Assembly (NCBI GenBank): GCA_023627715.1
Contig: JAMAHW010000046.1
Span: 186,001 to 250,000, forward strand
DNA: 64,000 nucleotides
Direction: 5' to 3'
DNA from: Periconia sp. R9002
Lineage: Eukaryota > Ascomycota > Dothideomycetes > Pleosporales > Periconiaceae
Part shown: positions 46,210 through 58,718 of the stretch, piece after piece
How the letters are laid out: each line of letters starts with the position of its first letter
Numbering within the stretch: the first letter of the stretch is position 1
Notes under the pieces: generated by a model
Databases searched by the model: none
Seen by the model: the letters and a program-made list of their open reading frames with translations, nothing else
What the model was told of the DNA's origin: nothing
Program-made: the position numbers and the translations under genes

Positions 46210-49086
46210 TCACGACACCCCAAAAACCCAACGGACCAAAAGGACGTCCGCCACCAAATTGCCCACTACAAATGCACCCACGATTCCTTGATGTACCCAT
46301 CCTAACCGTTCCCTGCGCGTCTGCATACTGATGAGAGCAATCGCGCAGAGTATGAGATTGAAAGCGGTGCCAAAAAGCACCGCAAAGTCGACAATCCCTC
46401 TCTCCTTCTTGCGGCTCGTCAAAGTCATGATGCTCAACATCACATCGATCACACTGGCCACCACGATACACATGGTATAAAACCGGAGTTTGCTCATCTC
46501 CGTCTTGTGCTGGTGAAGCTGTAGTTCGCTCAGTAGGGTGCGGCGCTCCCGCACATTTTCTTGGTGGATGAGTGCTTCGCGTTGAGGGCTCCGAAACGTT
46601 TGAAACAGACTGCTGAAGTAGCCTCGATGCGGAAGCGCGTCATGTTTGGGAGAGAACGTGCCATAGTCTGGTGCTGCTCTAACAGCACCAGATTCATCAC
46701 CCATTTCGTCATCGCTGCTTTCCGTACTGTCCGTCACTGATCCCTCTTCGGGTGCCTCAGGAATCCCAAATAATCGTCTTGCTTTGGAAGCCAGTGCTTC
46801 GATGAGTTCTTGCCCGGGAAATTTCACGGGCGCGTCGGGGTCCATGTAAATATAGTAACCTTCGTCGTCAGACTCAGGGTTGTCATATTCATTCCAATAA
46901 CGCTGCCCCTCAGCTTCGAATTGTGTCGTTGGTGGGTAATACGCGGACGATTTCCTCTTCTTGCGGAAAGCTTGCAACGGCGGCGACTCCACAAATTCGG
47001 GCGCCGATGTTGCGGAAGATTCACCATAGTGTAGTGGACTGGAGAATCCATCTATAGGCGAATTCGCCGATGTAGAGGTTTGTGGAGGGGAAGGGTATGT
47101 TACAGAACCTTGCGCACTGCTTCCTTTGCGCCGTTGTCGCTTGACAGCGGGAGGTAACTTACGAATATCTTTGTCCAGTAGTGACATCTGCACGCGTTAG
47201 TATTTTGATTGCAATATACGCGTAATATCCAACTGCAAATTGAACAATGAAGCAGTTTGGAGAGCGGATAGAGAGAAGAGCATCGCACTTACCCAAACGG
47301 GAGGGGACATGGCATCCGGTTTGCAGCACATCCAAACTGCGTGTGCTTCCAATGAGAACCCGCGTGCTCGTTCAACCTGGTTCGATTAGCTCTGGTAATC
47401 TGTTGAAGTATCATAATCTGAACATACTAAGTGGCTACGGTCTAGGGTTTGGATGAGATTTGCCGTGCGGATGCCCTCTCTTCGGATCTCAAGAACAGCG
47501 TGAGGAAACGCAATGGATCCCTCACGTGCGGTAGCTGCCCAGTCATCGCCACCCAGATCCTTGTAAATCGTGGACTTCATGAATATATCCTCATCCAATA
47601 TTGCCCAAATGCCGCCAGAATAGCTGTTGTGAAGTCCTACAAAACGAGTGCGTTTGGAGCAAATACCAGCGATGGGCCGGATTTCATTGTGCTTCTTCAG
47701 CCACTCACAGGTAGTATCGATACCATTTTCCTCCGCTGAGTTTTTCCCTTGCTCTTGATGCTGCAAACCTAGGTCTTGTTGTCTATGTAGTGGGGAAGAA
47801 GTGTCGAAAAATTGTGCAAGTTGCTTCCTCTTCACTCTTGCAACCATAGGCTCCTTGGTCGCTTTTGCATCGAGGTTCACTACGACTGCAGCGTTGCCGG
47901 AGGAGGCCCACCGAGCACTACCAGCAGCTTTGACCTGCAGAGTCCCCGCCGTCTCTTCTATACTGCCTACGGTACTTGCATTTTGCTTGATTGCAAACAA
48001 CTCAGGGTGATCGAGGACAAGGAGACCAGCAGCATTCTTATCGTCATGACGAGTTTCAGTGTTTGAAAAGGACATGGACCTTTGAAAATTTCCTTGCGGC
48101 AAATTGTTGGCTGCAGTTTCATTTAATCCCGTGAAAAGACTCATATGTTGCAGCAATAGAACTTTGGTTTCAACAACGTGATCCGGATGTACCCAGTAAG
48201 TCGCCTTTGTGCCGCTGGTTCCTAGTGGTCTTAATGATAACGCAAGGTCAAAATCAACATCAGTACCCGCGTTTGTTGCTTTGGCAAATTCGAGTAACGT
48301 TGGGGATGATTTGGCGTTCTTGACGGGAGGTTTAGGTGCACCCAAAGTGTCAAAATTTGCGCGCAAAGCGCCCAGGACATGAATGTATTGATCCAACAGA
48401 TAGCCCAAGTCGAGCTGGTAGAAGCTGTCTGGACTACTCGTGATTTCACTTTTGAACCGACGTTCCGTATCCCTGTCTTTCGTCCATTTTCTGTACTTTT
48501 TCAAAATCTTCTGGAAACCTGTACGTTGGGCGGCTCGGAAACGAGAAAGTGACTGTATTTCCTCACCCGTCCTGCGGACCGTCAGCAGAGATTCATCAAC
48601 GGTGCAACATCTCATCTGCCGTGCTAGGTGACCATAATATCAGAGACAGGCTTACCTGGTCACGTCAGCATCGATTTTGGCATATCTTTCAACCACCCTT
48701 GCAGGCAACCGGCCGTTGTGCTTTTCGGATGCTTGATGGGATTTCAAGGGCTCTAAATTTTTAGCAATATGCTCTAACCGACGTTCAATTTCGCCACTTT
48801 TGCTTCGTATAAACAGATTTATGCGATGGTGCTGGGCTTCGAGGGCTTGAAGGAATGTATCGCTAAATGCCTTCTCACTCGTTCGGCCCTGGCCTGGAAT
48901 GGAGACAGCTTTCCCGGTACCAGCAGTGGTGTGGTGTTTGATAAGGTCTTTTAGATAATCATAGTCGATGTTGACTGTGATTGGTGCGATTAGTATCCAT
49001 GGGTCTGTACGCTAATGATGGGCAGGAGACCTACAGTGACCCCATTCTGGTATTGAGCGTTGGCGCAAGGTGTCGCCGTATTTCAT
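46210..49086 (-). CDS. SPX-VTC-TM protein, vacuolar transporter chaperone subunit (Vtc5/Vtc2-like)
   Basis: Five exons on the minus strand, 49035-49086, 48656-48974, 47428-48571, 47293-47376 and 46210-47187, give 858 aa, all phases consistent. The SPX domain begins MKYGDTLRQRSIPEWGHFNI and continues to AAQRTGFQKILKKYRKWTK, whose KILKK lysines fit the inositol-pyrophosphate site. A diverged VTC core follows (TYWVHPDHVVETKVLLLQHM, TRFVGLHNSYSGGIWAILDE, LVERARGFSLEAHAVW). A linker starting MSLLDKDIRKLPP and an acidic middle lead to three C-terminal helices (FYTMCIVVASVIDVMLSIM, FAVLFGTAFNLILCAIALIS, GIVGAFVVGNLVADVLLV). The VTC complex makes and imports polyphosphate at the vacuole; SPX senses phosphate state. 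The core looks non-catalytic, as in Vtc5/Vtc2/3. Two introns split the gene so that the C-terminal exon looks like a separate membrane-protein gene. Confidence 0.83.
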
Positions 49087-50976
49087 AGTCCAACGAAGGA
49101 GACCTTGGAGGTGGAAAGGGATCGAAATGACGGGAAATGGCGACTTGTGTAACGATTTCCGGCCAATGAGGGTCACGCAATGAGGGTCAACTAGGTTGAA
49201 CAAGAAAATCGAGGGGTGGATCCAAGACGAGCATGTGAATCAGAGACTGGCACACGACCTTTTGCTCGATATAGATATGGACCAACGAAGAAGAAATGAC
49301 AGAGACGGGAGGGAGAGAAAAAAACGGCAGAATTGGTTTTGACCCCGGCTGGTGCAATGCGGGCACGCGTTGGGTATGGCGACCGGATCCGCTGAGGTTG
49401 GGCGTTGAAGACGGGATGGGTGACGCAATATGCGTAGGAGCCAATGGCACGGTACAGGTGCAGAGTGGGTGGTGCAAAGTTTATGGCTGGTTGCTGTGGG
49501 CGGCCAATGGCGGAATGGTGAGGTTGGAGTGGACAATGGAAGGGAGGGTGAAGGGGAAGAATGGGCGGGGAGAGGGAAGGGAAGATGGATTGAAGTAGAT
49601 AGATTGCGACCTAGGTAGCTTCGGGGACGGTCATCACGATGGGCAAGGGCGTTGCGATCGTGGTTGCTAGCGGAGCTGGGTCTGCTGTTCCCTGCATGCC
49701 AGTGCATCATCAGCCGTGAGTTATCGCTCGCGCTTGCCCAATCCGTGCATAGGCAAACTCAACACCCAACTGTTATACATGTACCTCGATGCTAGCTATT
49801 GCATGGAATCCATACATCTACGCTAACTCTCCGCTCGCTCCTGATAACGGCACGCCACCGCTGCCCGTCCGCCCAATGACGCTGCCTGTGAACCACCGAA
49901 TCGAGCGCCGTGCATGCTGCCTTTACATCTACACACCTATGTGCAGCGGAGTCAACTTACTGAACCCACCACCCACCTGAACTATCATCATGACTCCATG
50001 TACCCCAATCATGCTTCACGCCAATGCTGTACTCGTGGTTGCTCCTAGCCCGTTCGTCTGCAGCAATCCTTCCCAGCACTGTGGCCGCACCGCCTATGTG
50101 TACATCCTGGATATCCATCTGCCACTGGGATGCGCGATGCATATGTCACCGGAACCATGCACTTCGCCTTCCGTCTCCCCCATCCTTCTCCGCTTCCATG
50201 CTGCCAGATATTATGGGTACGGCTTCAGGGTCCAGACCGGAAGAACCCTCGCTAACACGGCAACTGTCCTCGAGAAGGTATTCAGCAGTGGAGCCCGCCA
50301 TTGTTTTTTCTTCACAGCAAGTGGGGTGTGCTCAAGTAAAAGTGGAAACACAATGCCGCATTTCGACAATATCAATTGTTCTCGCCAGCAATTGGTCTAG
50401 GTATCCAGGTCCTCCTGGGTGGGTATGTAGTACAGGGTGAGGTACGTTCAACTAGTTAGGTACTAGGTATTAAGTATTTATTGCATTGATCCATTGTCGA
50501 ATGCAACGAACACGCGACATGACTAAATACATCCATGTCGTTTCCATGCACATGAATCCGACTCTGCGGCTCGACCAAACACTCCGATTGGTTTCGATTC
50601 ATCCAAACAATCTCCAATTGGTTTCAATCAGAAGAGGTCACGAGCTCACCTGCCCGTATTCGCGACCGATCCCACGCTCCTCTTTGTCAACAGCATGCAT
50701 GCACGCATTGCCGTCCACATTTCAAGCTTTTTTTTTTTTGGTGGGCCACATTGGTTATCATGATCGGTATCTGTGTGAGTGTGGTTTTGATGCTTGCAAT
50801 TGCGCCATCCCAAACTACCTAGGGCTTTCGATACATACATTGAATACATGTAGATATAATATTGTCTCATTTTTGTTGTGCACAACGCCATATCCACTAT
50901 ATACAAACCAAAAAATGCCCACACATCCTGGCTCACCCACCTACGTGGTCCCACAACATGCCGCTACATGTGTCTG
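49087..50976. other. Intergenic, promoter of the VTC-like gene
   Basis: 1.9 kb. The first 600 bp are G-rich on the plus strand (pyrimidine-rich leader for the minus gene). ORFs at 49240-49710 (-), 49990-50440 (+) and 50486-50980 (+) overlap each other and have unlikely compositions. Repeated short elements such as CCAATTGGTTTC-like copies occur near 50585-50630. No gene supported. Confidence 0.5.
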
Positions 50977-52043
50977 TTAACCAGGGGGAAGAGTGCTCTG
51001 GTCAACGACATCTTCGGCATCCTTCTCCTCGGCTTCCTTGGGATCGTGGAGAGGGGACCGGGGCAATGCCATCAAGCCTGCAGTGTGTGGTGATTAGCAT
51101 TTGATCAGTGACCTATTCCTTACAAACGAAGAAATTTCGTGTTTGAAAGGTGGGGGGGCTTACCTGTTCTAGCTGATTCCAGGATGCCAAAAGGAGCAAT
51201 GAGCTTCATGAAAGAGTCAATCCTTGTCGACTTGGCAGAAACCTCGACGATACAGTTGTTCGTGCTGATGTCTAGCACTTTTCCACCAAATTGGTGCGTC
51301 ATGAAAGTAATGGCACGCAAATGCTCGTGCTTGTGCCTCAATGCCTGACTGACTGCAAGTTTATTTGGGTGAAAGTCTCTTCGCAAGGAGTCGCGAGCGG
51401 CCTCTGCGGCAAGTGCAATCTGCTCTTCAGACAAATCTACAGACGGTTCACCCTCTTGTGATACTGGCTGGATAGCTTCTTGATGGTGGTTGAGCAGCTC
51501 CTCAAAATACTCCGGTCCAAGCACGGACACCTTTGCCAGAAGTAGCTCGCGCTGCACCAGAGGAGATTCACTGTAGTCGAGGACGGCCCAGACTGGGACC
51601 AGATCTTCGAGCTGGCGACGGGCCTGTTCTACGACGCCGTCCTGGCCCTGGAGCACAATGGTCATACGCGAGAGATCATCTACCTCGGTGTTGCACACGA
51701 CCAAGCTGTCAATGTTGAAACCACGAGCAGCTAGAATGCCGGAAACACGAGAAAGGACACCGGGTTCGTTCTGCACGAGGCAGCTTAGAATATGACGCTT
51801 CGGGGGCACTTGCGAAGGAAGTGGGGTCTCGTAGAGGATGCTGCTCACGGCGGCCTGAGCGGACCAAGCGGGAGGGCGGTCGTCGGTCGGGAGAGGAGCA
51901 ACACGGCGGTGTAGAGCTTTGTATGCGAGCGCTTGGGTGGAAGATGAGCTCGATGCTCGCTGCTGCTGTCGAGCGGCCGTCAAGCAGGAGCGGGAGAGCA
52001 AACTGCGCATAGGCAGGGCCTGAGCGGCCCGCCGAATTGCCAT
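50977..52043 (-). CDS. ILV6: Acetolactate synthase small (regulatory) subunit
   Basis: Exons 51164-52043 and 50977-51077 on the minus strand give 326 aa. The start MAIRRAAQALPMRSLLSRSC is an Arg-rich mitochondrial presequence; a longer reading begins at a non-ATG. Two ACT-type regions are clear: HILSCLVQNEPGVLSRVSGI and LAARGFNIDSLVVCNTE (valine-binding ACT domain), then RELLLAKVSVLG and the second region FGGKVLDISTNNCIVEVSAK. The end of the conserved part, FMKLIAPFGILESARTG, is completed by the second exon, LMALPRSPLHD. Ilv6 activates the catalytic subunit Ilv2 and confers valine feedback control in branched-chain amino acid synthesis. The terminal exon yields a tail rich in Glu and Asp. Confidence 0.95.
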
Positions 52044-52481
52044 TGCAAACGACAGGGCGCGGTTTCGATAGAGTAGAGCAATGGGGTCCGCCGAACAGGT
52101 GATGAGACGATTGGCCAAGTGACCTTGGTTCCTAACAAGGCGTGATGGATCGAAGAGAGGTATAGAGTTGTCAACGGTTCGTCGCGGCGGTGAACTATAA
52201 GAGTCAATGGCCGAGCTTTTCCCCCAGGAATTTCAATTGCTCTGCTTGCGTTCGCCGGTGTCGGACCAGACAGGGATTTGACATGGGGGCTGGCTTGGCA
52301 GCAGTTAGCCGAGCGTTTTGGTTTTCTTGACTAGTTCCTCACTCACTTGTCGACATCTCCTCCACACAACAACAACTACTACCTCCGCCCGACGACACTG
52401 TAGGTATTGCACCACGCCACGCCATCCGTAATCCGTATCTCGCGTCCCGACGTAGAAAAGGAAATCATCGGCGCGCCCAAC
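52044..52481. promoter_or_regulatory. Bidirectional promoter, ILV6 (-) and KHDC4-like (+)
   Basis: 438 bp between divergent start codons. No clear TATA box. Leader sequence before 52482 is C-rich. Confidence 0.5.
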
Positions 52482-54467
52482 ATGTCTACACCTCCGCGGC
52501 GCTCGCGCTTCGACAACGACGAATCTGACCGCCCACGTTCGCGTTTTGATACCGGACGTCGCTCGAGGTCTCCTTCCAGCAGAGAACCAGAGTCGCGCCG
52601 CACTCGTAGTCCTATTGGCCGCGGTACCTCAGACAGTCCGGCGCAGGCCGACAGGAAGGCAAGTGCCGCCGCCGCCGCTGCCGCCGCCGCCGCGAGGATC
52701 AACGCGCAAATCCAGGCGAAGAAGGGTATCCAGCATGTCGACGTGCCCCCGATTCGTGCTGCCGCTGTACGTTTTCCAGATTTTTGACCATCAACGTTGC
52801 GCCTTCAAACGCTAATGCGTCCTCAGTCTTCCACTCCTCCTCGCCCCAAGTCGCCAAACCTTGATCCCGGCACAGCATCTGTGGGCGAGACATATCAGCA
52901 AGACGGTGACTACATTAAGGATATTGAAATCAATGATCTACGTAATCGTTATACACTGACCAAAGGAGCTGTCCAAAAAAGGGTAATTAGCTTTTGCTGT
53001 CCACTGATTTTCTTAGGACCTGTTTTTTGAGCGTCTCTCCTTCGGGAGAGCTAGAGCTTACAGACATCTAGCTGTCCGCACATTTGGCCTATGCTAACCT
53101 CTACTGTGACATTAGATTAAAGAAGAAACAGGCGCTGGTACGCTGTTCATTCCCGCACACTTGTTCGTTCCATGTAGAATGCAATGCTTACTCATGTTCA
53201 AGATGTCACAACCCGTGGAGAATATTACCCTGACAAGAACATGGCTACTGTTGCTGTGAGAAATCGCCTTTCCTTTAAAATGCCTAGCTACTCGCTAACT
53301 TTCCGTAGAGCCCCCCACTTTACCTACGTGTCACTAGCACTTCCAAAGCAGGTCTTGATGCCGCTGTCAAAATGATTGAGGAAATGATGCAACAGGATCT
53401 TCCCAATCTCGTTGATGAACGTAGGTTCCGTCGTCGCGAACCGGAGAATTTTGAGCGTGATGAGTTTGGCCGAGTATGAACTCTCCCCTTTCCCTTTGAT
53501 AAGGTTCACAAAACTAATGATTCCTAGCGAAAATGGCCTGAGGAGAAACTCCCAGTCGATCTAGAACCTATCAACGGCTTTAATCTGCGAGCTCAGGTGG
53601 TAGGTCGTGGCGGTGACAATGTCAAGTATATCCAAGCAGAGACGAGCTGCAAAGTCCAAATCAAGGGCCGCGGTTCCGGGTTTGTTGAATCAGCCACCGG
53701 ACGTGAAAGCGATGAACCCATGTACCTCCACATTGCTGGACCCCGCCCAGAGGGTGTTGAACATGCCAAGTCTTTGTGTGAGCAGCTCCTCGAGAAGGTT
53801 CGAGGTGATTATCAACTTTTCAAGGAAAATCAAGCCCAGAATCGTTTCAACGGAGGTGGTGACCGCTATGGAGGAGGTGGAGATCGTTACGGAGGAGGGA
53901 GCGGTGATCGTTACGGGGGAGGCGATCGTTATTCCAACGGGCGTCCAGGATATGATCGCGATCGAAGCCAAAGCTACGGCCATGGAAGCTACGGTGGACA
54001 GAGCGATTCCTATCAGTCCCCTGGGGTGCCCGCCGATGGAGGCCATTCTGCTGCGGATTACAACGCGCAATGGGCCGCCTGGTATGCGCAGCAAGGTGCA
54101 CAAGGACAACAGGCTCAGCCAGCTCAGGTAGGGCAGGCTGGCCAGGACCCATATGCTGCGTACGGTGGCTATGAAAAGTACATGCAGTATTATAGTTGGT
54201 ACTACAACCAGGCAGGTACTCAGCAGTCTCCACCACCTGGAGCCGCATCTACTGCCGTCGCGCCGCCGCCTCCTCCCTCTGAACCTGCACCCCCTGGAAC
54301 CGCCCCTCCACCGCCTCCTTCCGGCTCGCCTCCAGGATACAATGCGGTAAGTATCCATCCTTCCTCACCTAGATTCTAGAATGGAAATATGTTCTAACTC
54401 AAACGTCAATTTGGACGAAATGTTGACTGACTCACCCCACTAGGTTCCTCCACCGCCTGGTTTGTAA
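52482..54467 (+). CDS. KH-domain RNA-binding protein, KHDC4/BLOM7-like
   Basis: Seven exons, 52482-52766, 52827-52982, 53116-53137, 53203-53255, 53309-53473, 53528-54346 and 54444-54467, give 507 aa with all phases matching. Exon 3 is 22 nt and exon 7 encodes only VPPPPGL. The N-terminus is Arg/Ser-rich (SRFDTGRRSRSPSSREPES) with a run of nine Ala from a GCC repeat. The first KH region reads YIKDIEINDLRNRYTLTKGA, then IKEETGADVTTRGEYYPDKN, and LDAAVKMIEEMMQQDLPNLV. The second reads NGFNLRAQVVGRGGDNVKYI. This is the KHDC4 arrangement. A Gly/Arg/Tyr repeat segment (GGGDRYGGGGDRYGGG), QAQPAQVGQAGQDPYAAYGG and a Pro-rich tail follow. Animal KHDC4 affects pre-mRNA splicing; a fungal role is inferred. 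Confidence 0.88.
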
Positions 54468-54954
54468 GTGTGTAGGTTTGTGCCACGAAGCCGACGGCTT
54501 CAAGCTTCTCCTTTAAACTTAATCACATAGGGCGGCGTTTTGTGACTCTTTCCCTATTGTAGCATCGCACTATTGGATGCAAGGGCGAGTTCGGGCAGGG
54601 TGTTTACCTGGGTGTGGCTCTGGTGTCTTGCAGAAGGCTTTCGTTTCCTGTACAAGTTGAGTATGTAGATTGCTCACACTAAAAGACATGATAATCGTGA
54701 AAAAACCTTGCCACCATAAATATCATACGGTCAAGTCAGATGCTGTGATTAATAAGAGAACTGAAGGCATTGTATACATGAACTCGATATTGAAATAGTT
54801 GCTAAAGCGATGTGGTCTGGGTGATGATTTTGGCTGTTGTTTGATTGGCCAGAGCTTACCCCAGATGGAGCCATCCTTGTCCTCGGCCGATCTCGCATTC
54901 GATAAATTTCGTGAGCCTATCTGCTTTCCAGTATTACCTCACGAAGACCCAAAG
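54468..54954. other. Intergenic
   Basis: 487 bp between two plus-strand genes. An in-frame ATG at 54865 could extend the aconitase N-terminus by 30 residues. No separate gene seen. Confidence 0.45.
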
Positions 54955-57725
54955 ATGTGGGCACACGCCGTCAAAGCGGGGCGATTTGTCAATTGCCGGG
55001 TAAGCATTCTCAGACATCCCAAAGGCATAGTGTAAACAGACGTTGTCTCTTGTGAGGCGGCCCAGTGGTGCGCTGCACGCAAGACTCACGCGAGATGAAG
55101 CAGAAGAACACAAGTCACTGACAATGCCAGGCTCATGCCCTCCCGACCTCTTGCTATGCTCAATCGCCCTCGACCAGAGGGCTAGCTACTACACACGCTG
55201 TTCCACGCTCCCGGAATGTTGATATTGCATCGCGAACGCCACCGTACCAGAAACTCCTAAAAAGATTGGAGGAAGTGCGAAGGGTTCTAGGGTCAAATAG
55301 GCAGTTGACGCTGGCAGAAAAAATTTTGTATTCCCATCTCGACAACCCGGAAGACTCGCTTCTGTCAGGCACGAGTAACGGCAAAGATGTTAGGGGCAAA
55401 GCAAACCTTAAACTCAAGCCCGACCGTGTGGCAATGCAGGATGCTTCCGCTCAAATGGCCTTGCTGCAATTCATGACCTGCAACCTCCCTTCGACAGCCG
55501 TTCCCGCAAGCATACATTGTGACCACATGATTGTTGGAGAGAAAGGCGCAGATACCGATTTACCAAATTCAATTGCGGGGAATAAAGAGGTGTTTGACTT
55601 CTTGGAATCGGCGGCAAAAAAGTACGGCATTGAGTTTTGGCCTCCTGGTGCGGGTATCATCCACCAGTCGGTATTGGAGAATTACTCCGCTCCCGGTTTG
55701 ATGATGCTAGGTACCGACAGTCACACTCCGAATGCTGGTGGACTGGGTGCTATCGCCATTGGAGTTGGCGGCGCGGACGCCGTAGATGCTCTTGTGGATG
55801 CGCCGTGGGAGCTCAAGGCGCCAAAGATCTTGGGTGTTAGGTTAGAAGGAGAATTGAGCGGGTGGGCGAGTCCCAAAGATGTCATCCTTAATCTAGCAGG
55901 CCAACTTACCGTTCGAGTATGTATCAGTTCGTGTATATCTCAGCATATGCATCGCTAACGGAACTCAGGGCGGTACGGGATATTTGATCGAGTATTTTGG
56001 TCCAGGTGTCAATACTCTCAGTTGTACCGGTATGGCCACGGCTTGCAATATGGTAAGCACAAATTTACTTGCATAGCTATTCAGAAGGTTCTGACTGTAG
56101 TCTCTCCAGGGCGCAGAAGTTGGTGCTACGACATCCGTATTCCCATTCTCCCCTGCTCACATACCCTATCTTGAAGCCACGCATCGAGGATCAATTGCTC
56201 GAGCTGCGCAACAAATTGCAAATCTACCAGAGGAACGGAATTTACTCCGCGCTGATTCTGGAGCCGAATATGACAAAGTAATCACGATCAATCTCTCAGC
56301 TCTTGAGCCTCATATAAACGGGCCCTTCACTCCGGATTTTTCGACACCACTGTCGAAATTCAAGTCGGTGGTAGAAGAGAAAGATTGGCCCAAAACTTTT
56401 GGTGCTGGACTCATCGGCAGTTGCACGAACAGTTCCTACCAGGATATGACTCGATCCGAAGAAATCGTCAAGCAGGCATCAGCGGCAGGACTCAAACCAA
56501 AAGCTGATTTCTTTATCACTCCAGGGAGTGAACAGATCAGAGCGACGCTGGACCGGGACCAAACCTTACAGACATTTGCCTCAGCTGGAGGAGTGGTTTT
56601 GGCCAATGCATGCGGAGTAAGTGCAAATCATAATGTGGTTCTCTACATAGGGCGATATCAAACTAAAATATTCTACAGCCCTGTATCGGTCAATGGTCAA
56701 GAACAGACGATGTCAAGAAAGGCGAGTCCAACGCTATCTTGACATCCTACAATCGCAACTTTCCAGGACGCAACGATGGTAACCGTGCTACTATGAACTT
56801 CCTTGCCTCTCCTGAGCTCATTACTGCAATGACTTACTCTGGGTCCATGACGTTTAATCCCATGACTGACAGTATACCCACACCCTCCGGACAACCTTTC
56901 AAATTCTCTCCCCCCAAAGGGTCCGATCTCCCGTCGGGAGGATTTGCTGAAGGAGTTGCAGAACTGCAGCCTACGCCTGGTGTGCCTGATCCCAGCGTCG
57001 AGGTTGTAGTTAGCCCTAGCTCCACGCGTTTGGCCCTTCTCGACCCTTTCCCTGCGTTCCCCGACTCCGAGCTTAAATCTCTTCGTGTCCTTTATAAAGT
57101 AAAGGGCCAATGCACAACAGATACGATATCTGCCGCGGGGCCTTGGCTCAAATACAAGGGACATCTCCCCAACATTTCCGAGAACACGCTCATCGGTGCC
57201 GTGAATGCTGCAACTGACGAGGTGAACGTTGCGTACGACGTTGATGGCACCAAATCTGGCATTCCCGACCTGGCAAAGAGGTGGAAGGAGCAAGGCCAAG
57301 AGTGGCTCGTTGTTGCAGAGCACAATTACGGCGAAGGGTCGGCTCGTGAACACGCTGCTTTGCAACCACGATACCTCGGCGGTCGCATCATTCTTGCCAA
57401 ATCGTTTGCCCGTATCCACGAGACCAATCTTAAGAAGCAAGGTATCGTGCCACTTACCTTTGCCAACGAAGCTGACTATGATCTGCTCGACGCTTGCGAT
57501 GAAGTTGGCACAAGGGGTCTGCTAGATGTACTGAAGAGTGGCGGCAAGGGTGAGGTGGAACTTGTGGTCAAGAAGGGTGGGAAAGAAACGGTCATCAAGA
57601 CCAAACACACGCTCAGTGAGGACCAGTGCGCTTTTGTACTTGCAGGTAGTGCATTGAATCTTCTGGCGAGAAACGCAAAGGCACAGCAGGAAGAGGTGAC
57701 AAGAGCGAATGAATTGTCTGATTAA
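54955..57725 (+). CDS. ACO2: Aconitate hydratase, Aco2/AcoB type, mitochondrial
   Basis: Exons 54955-54999, 55131-55916, 55969-56052, 56110-56616 and 56679-57725 give 822 aa. The start [15 protein letters not shown] joins exon 2 ([20 protein letters not shown]) to make a plausible mitochondrial presequence; the exact start is uncertain. Conserved segments are [38 protein letters not shown] and GADAVDA. The cluster cysteines lie in [12 protein letters not shown] and NACGPCIGQW (joined across intron 4). [18 protein letters not shown] and [13 protein letters not shown] follow. Wording such as [19 protein letters not shown] is closer to yeast Aco2 than to the main Aco1. Aco2-type enzymes have been linked to the homocitrate/homoaconitate steps of lysine synthesis as well as aconitase activity. 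Confidence 0.88.
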
Positions 57726-58718
57726 AGAAGTATAGGTGTGTAGCATATACAGTTCTTCAAAACCGACCATTAGTCATGCACGTTGGACAGATAGTGACAT
57801 TTCCGGTGTAGTAGGTGAGGGTATAGATAGGCTGTTGCCGATGGCGTCGATGTGATTTCCTTGCCGGATCCTCCCCGACAGCTCGACATCGAAGGCATAC
57901 ATGAGCCGGAAGAATAACATCAGAGGGTCTCTTTTCGGTTCACCGGTGCCGGACAAGACGGGGCAGGAAGAGCACATGAGCACACAAAAGAGGCCAATCG
58001 ACTCCCGAGTCCAATGAGAACAGAGCCCAAGAGGTTGGCGGAACACGAACCGAGCTATGGTCCAAGCGTGCGGAGCGGAGAGGAGCCCAACGTCAGCCTC
58101 GCAGGGGTGGGTGCGGGGTGGGACCATCTCATTAGCTGTGGCTCGCCGATGTATGCACGCACTAAACTCGCCACACTGGACGTTGGACGAACGGCAAGGC
58201 AGGTGTTGAGCCGCAACAAGGCCTCAAGGGGAAGAAACGGATAAAACGGAACCGTAGATAGGTTCCCGTGACATGTGTGCCAGCCCAAGCGCAAGGCTTA
58301 CTTCCTACATCTTCCAAGGTCGTGTAACTAAGTAAGCATTGGTACCCGCACCAAGGCGTGTACGTCCATGTCGATGATGAATGTGGAAAGCATCCTAGAA
58401 TGGAACGTTGCCGTCTACCCGAAGAGATGAACCATCTTGATATATAGTCTTGAACATTTCCCCTTGTTGAGAGCGGACATCATCATACATGCAATTATTT
58501 TTCTTCGATAGCTACTAGGTACGACTCACCAAAGCCAAGCTACCACACTTCAATCCCTACTACTACTATTATTACTACCAAACCTCACTCCCTTCTGACA
58601 AGAACATCAATCCTCTTAAAGACAAACACATTACATCTACGAGCTCAGCATTGAAAGGACAAACAAAAAAACGGTCTTGGCCAACCATACAATACGCCAA
58701 AAGCCAGACTCCTGCCCG
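57726..58718. other. Intergenic
   Basis: 993 bp. A C/A-rich leader with TACTACTACTATTATTACTA precedes the next gene. No supported gene; minus-strand frames 57774-58127 and 58055-58294 overlap each other without recognisable features. Confidence 0.5.

Noticed and set aside
45714..46331. 205-aa plus-strand open frame
   Set aside because: Starts with ATG but overlaps the GUT2 promoter and runs into the opposite-strand VTC-like exon; no domain or sensible splice structure.
46210..47193. Separate membrane-protein gene starting near 47187
   Set aside because: Two in-phase introns connect it to the SPX/VTC reading frame, and the joined protein has the expected family order.
49990..50440. Overlapping plus-strand open frames of about 137 aa
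   Set aside because: Two phases are equally open over the same bases, and neither has a recognisable feature or splice context.
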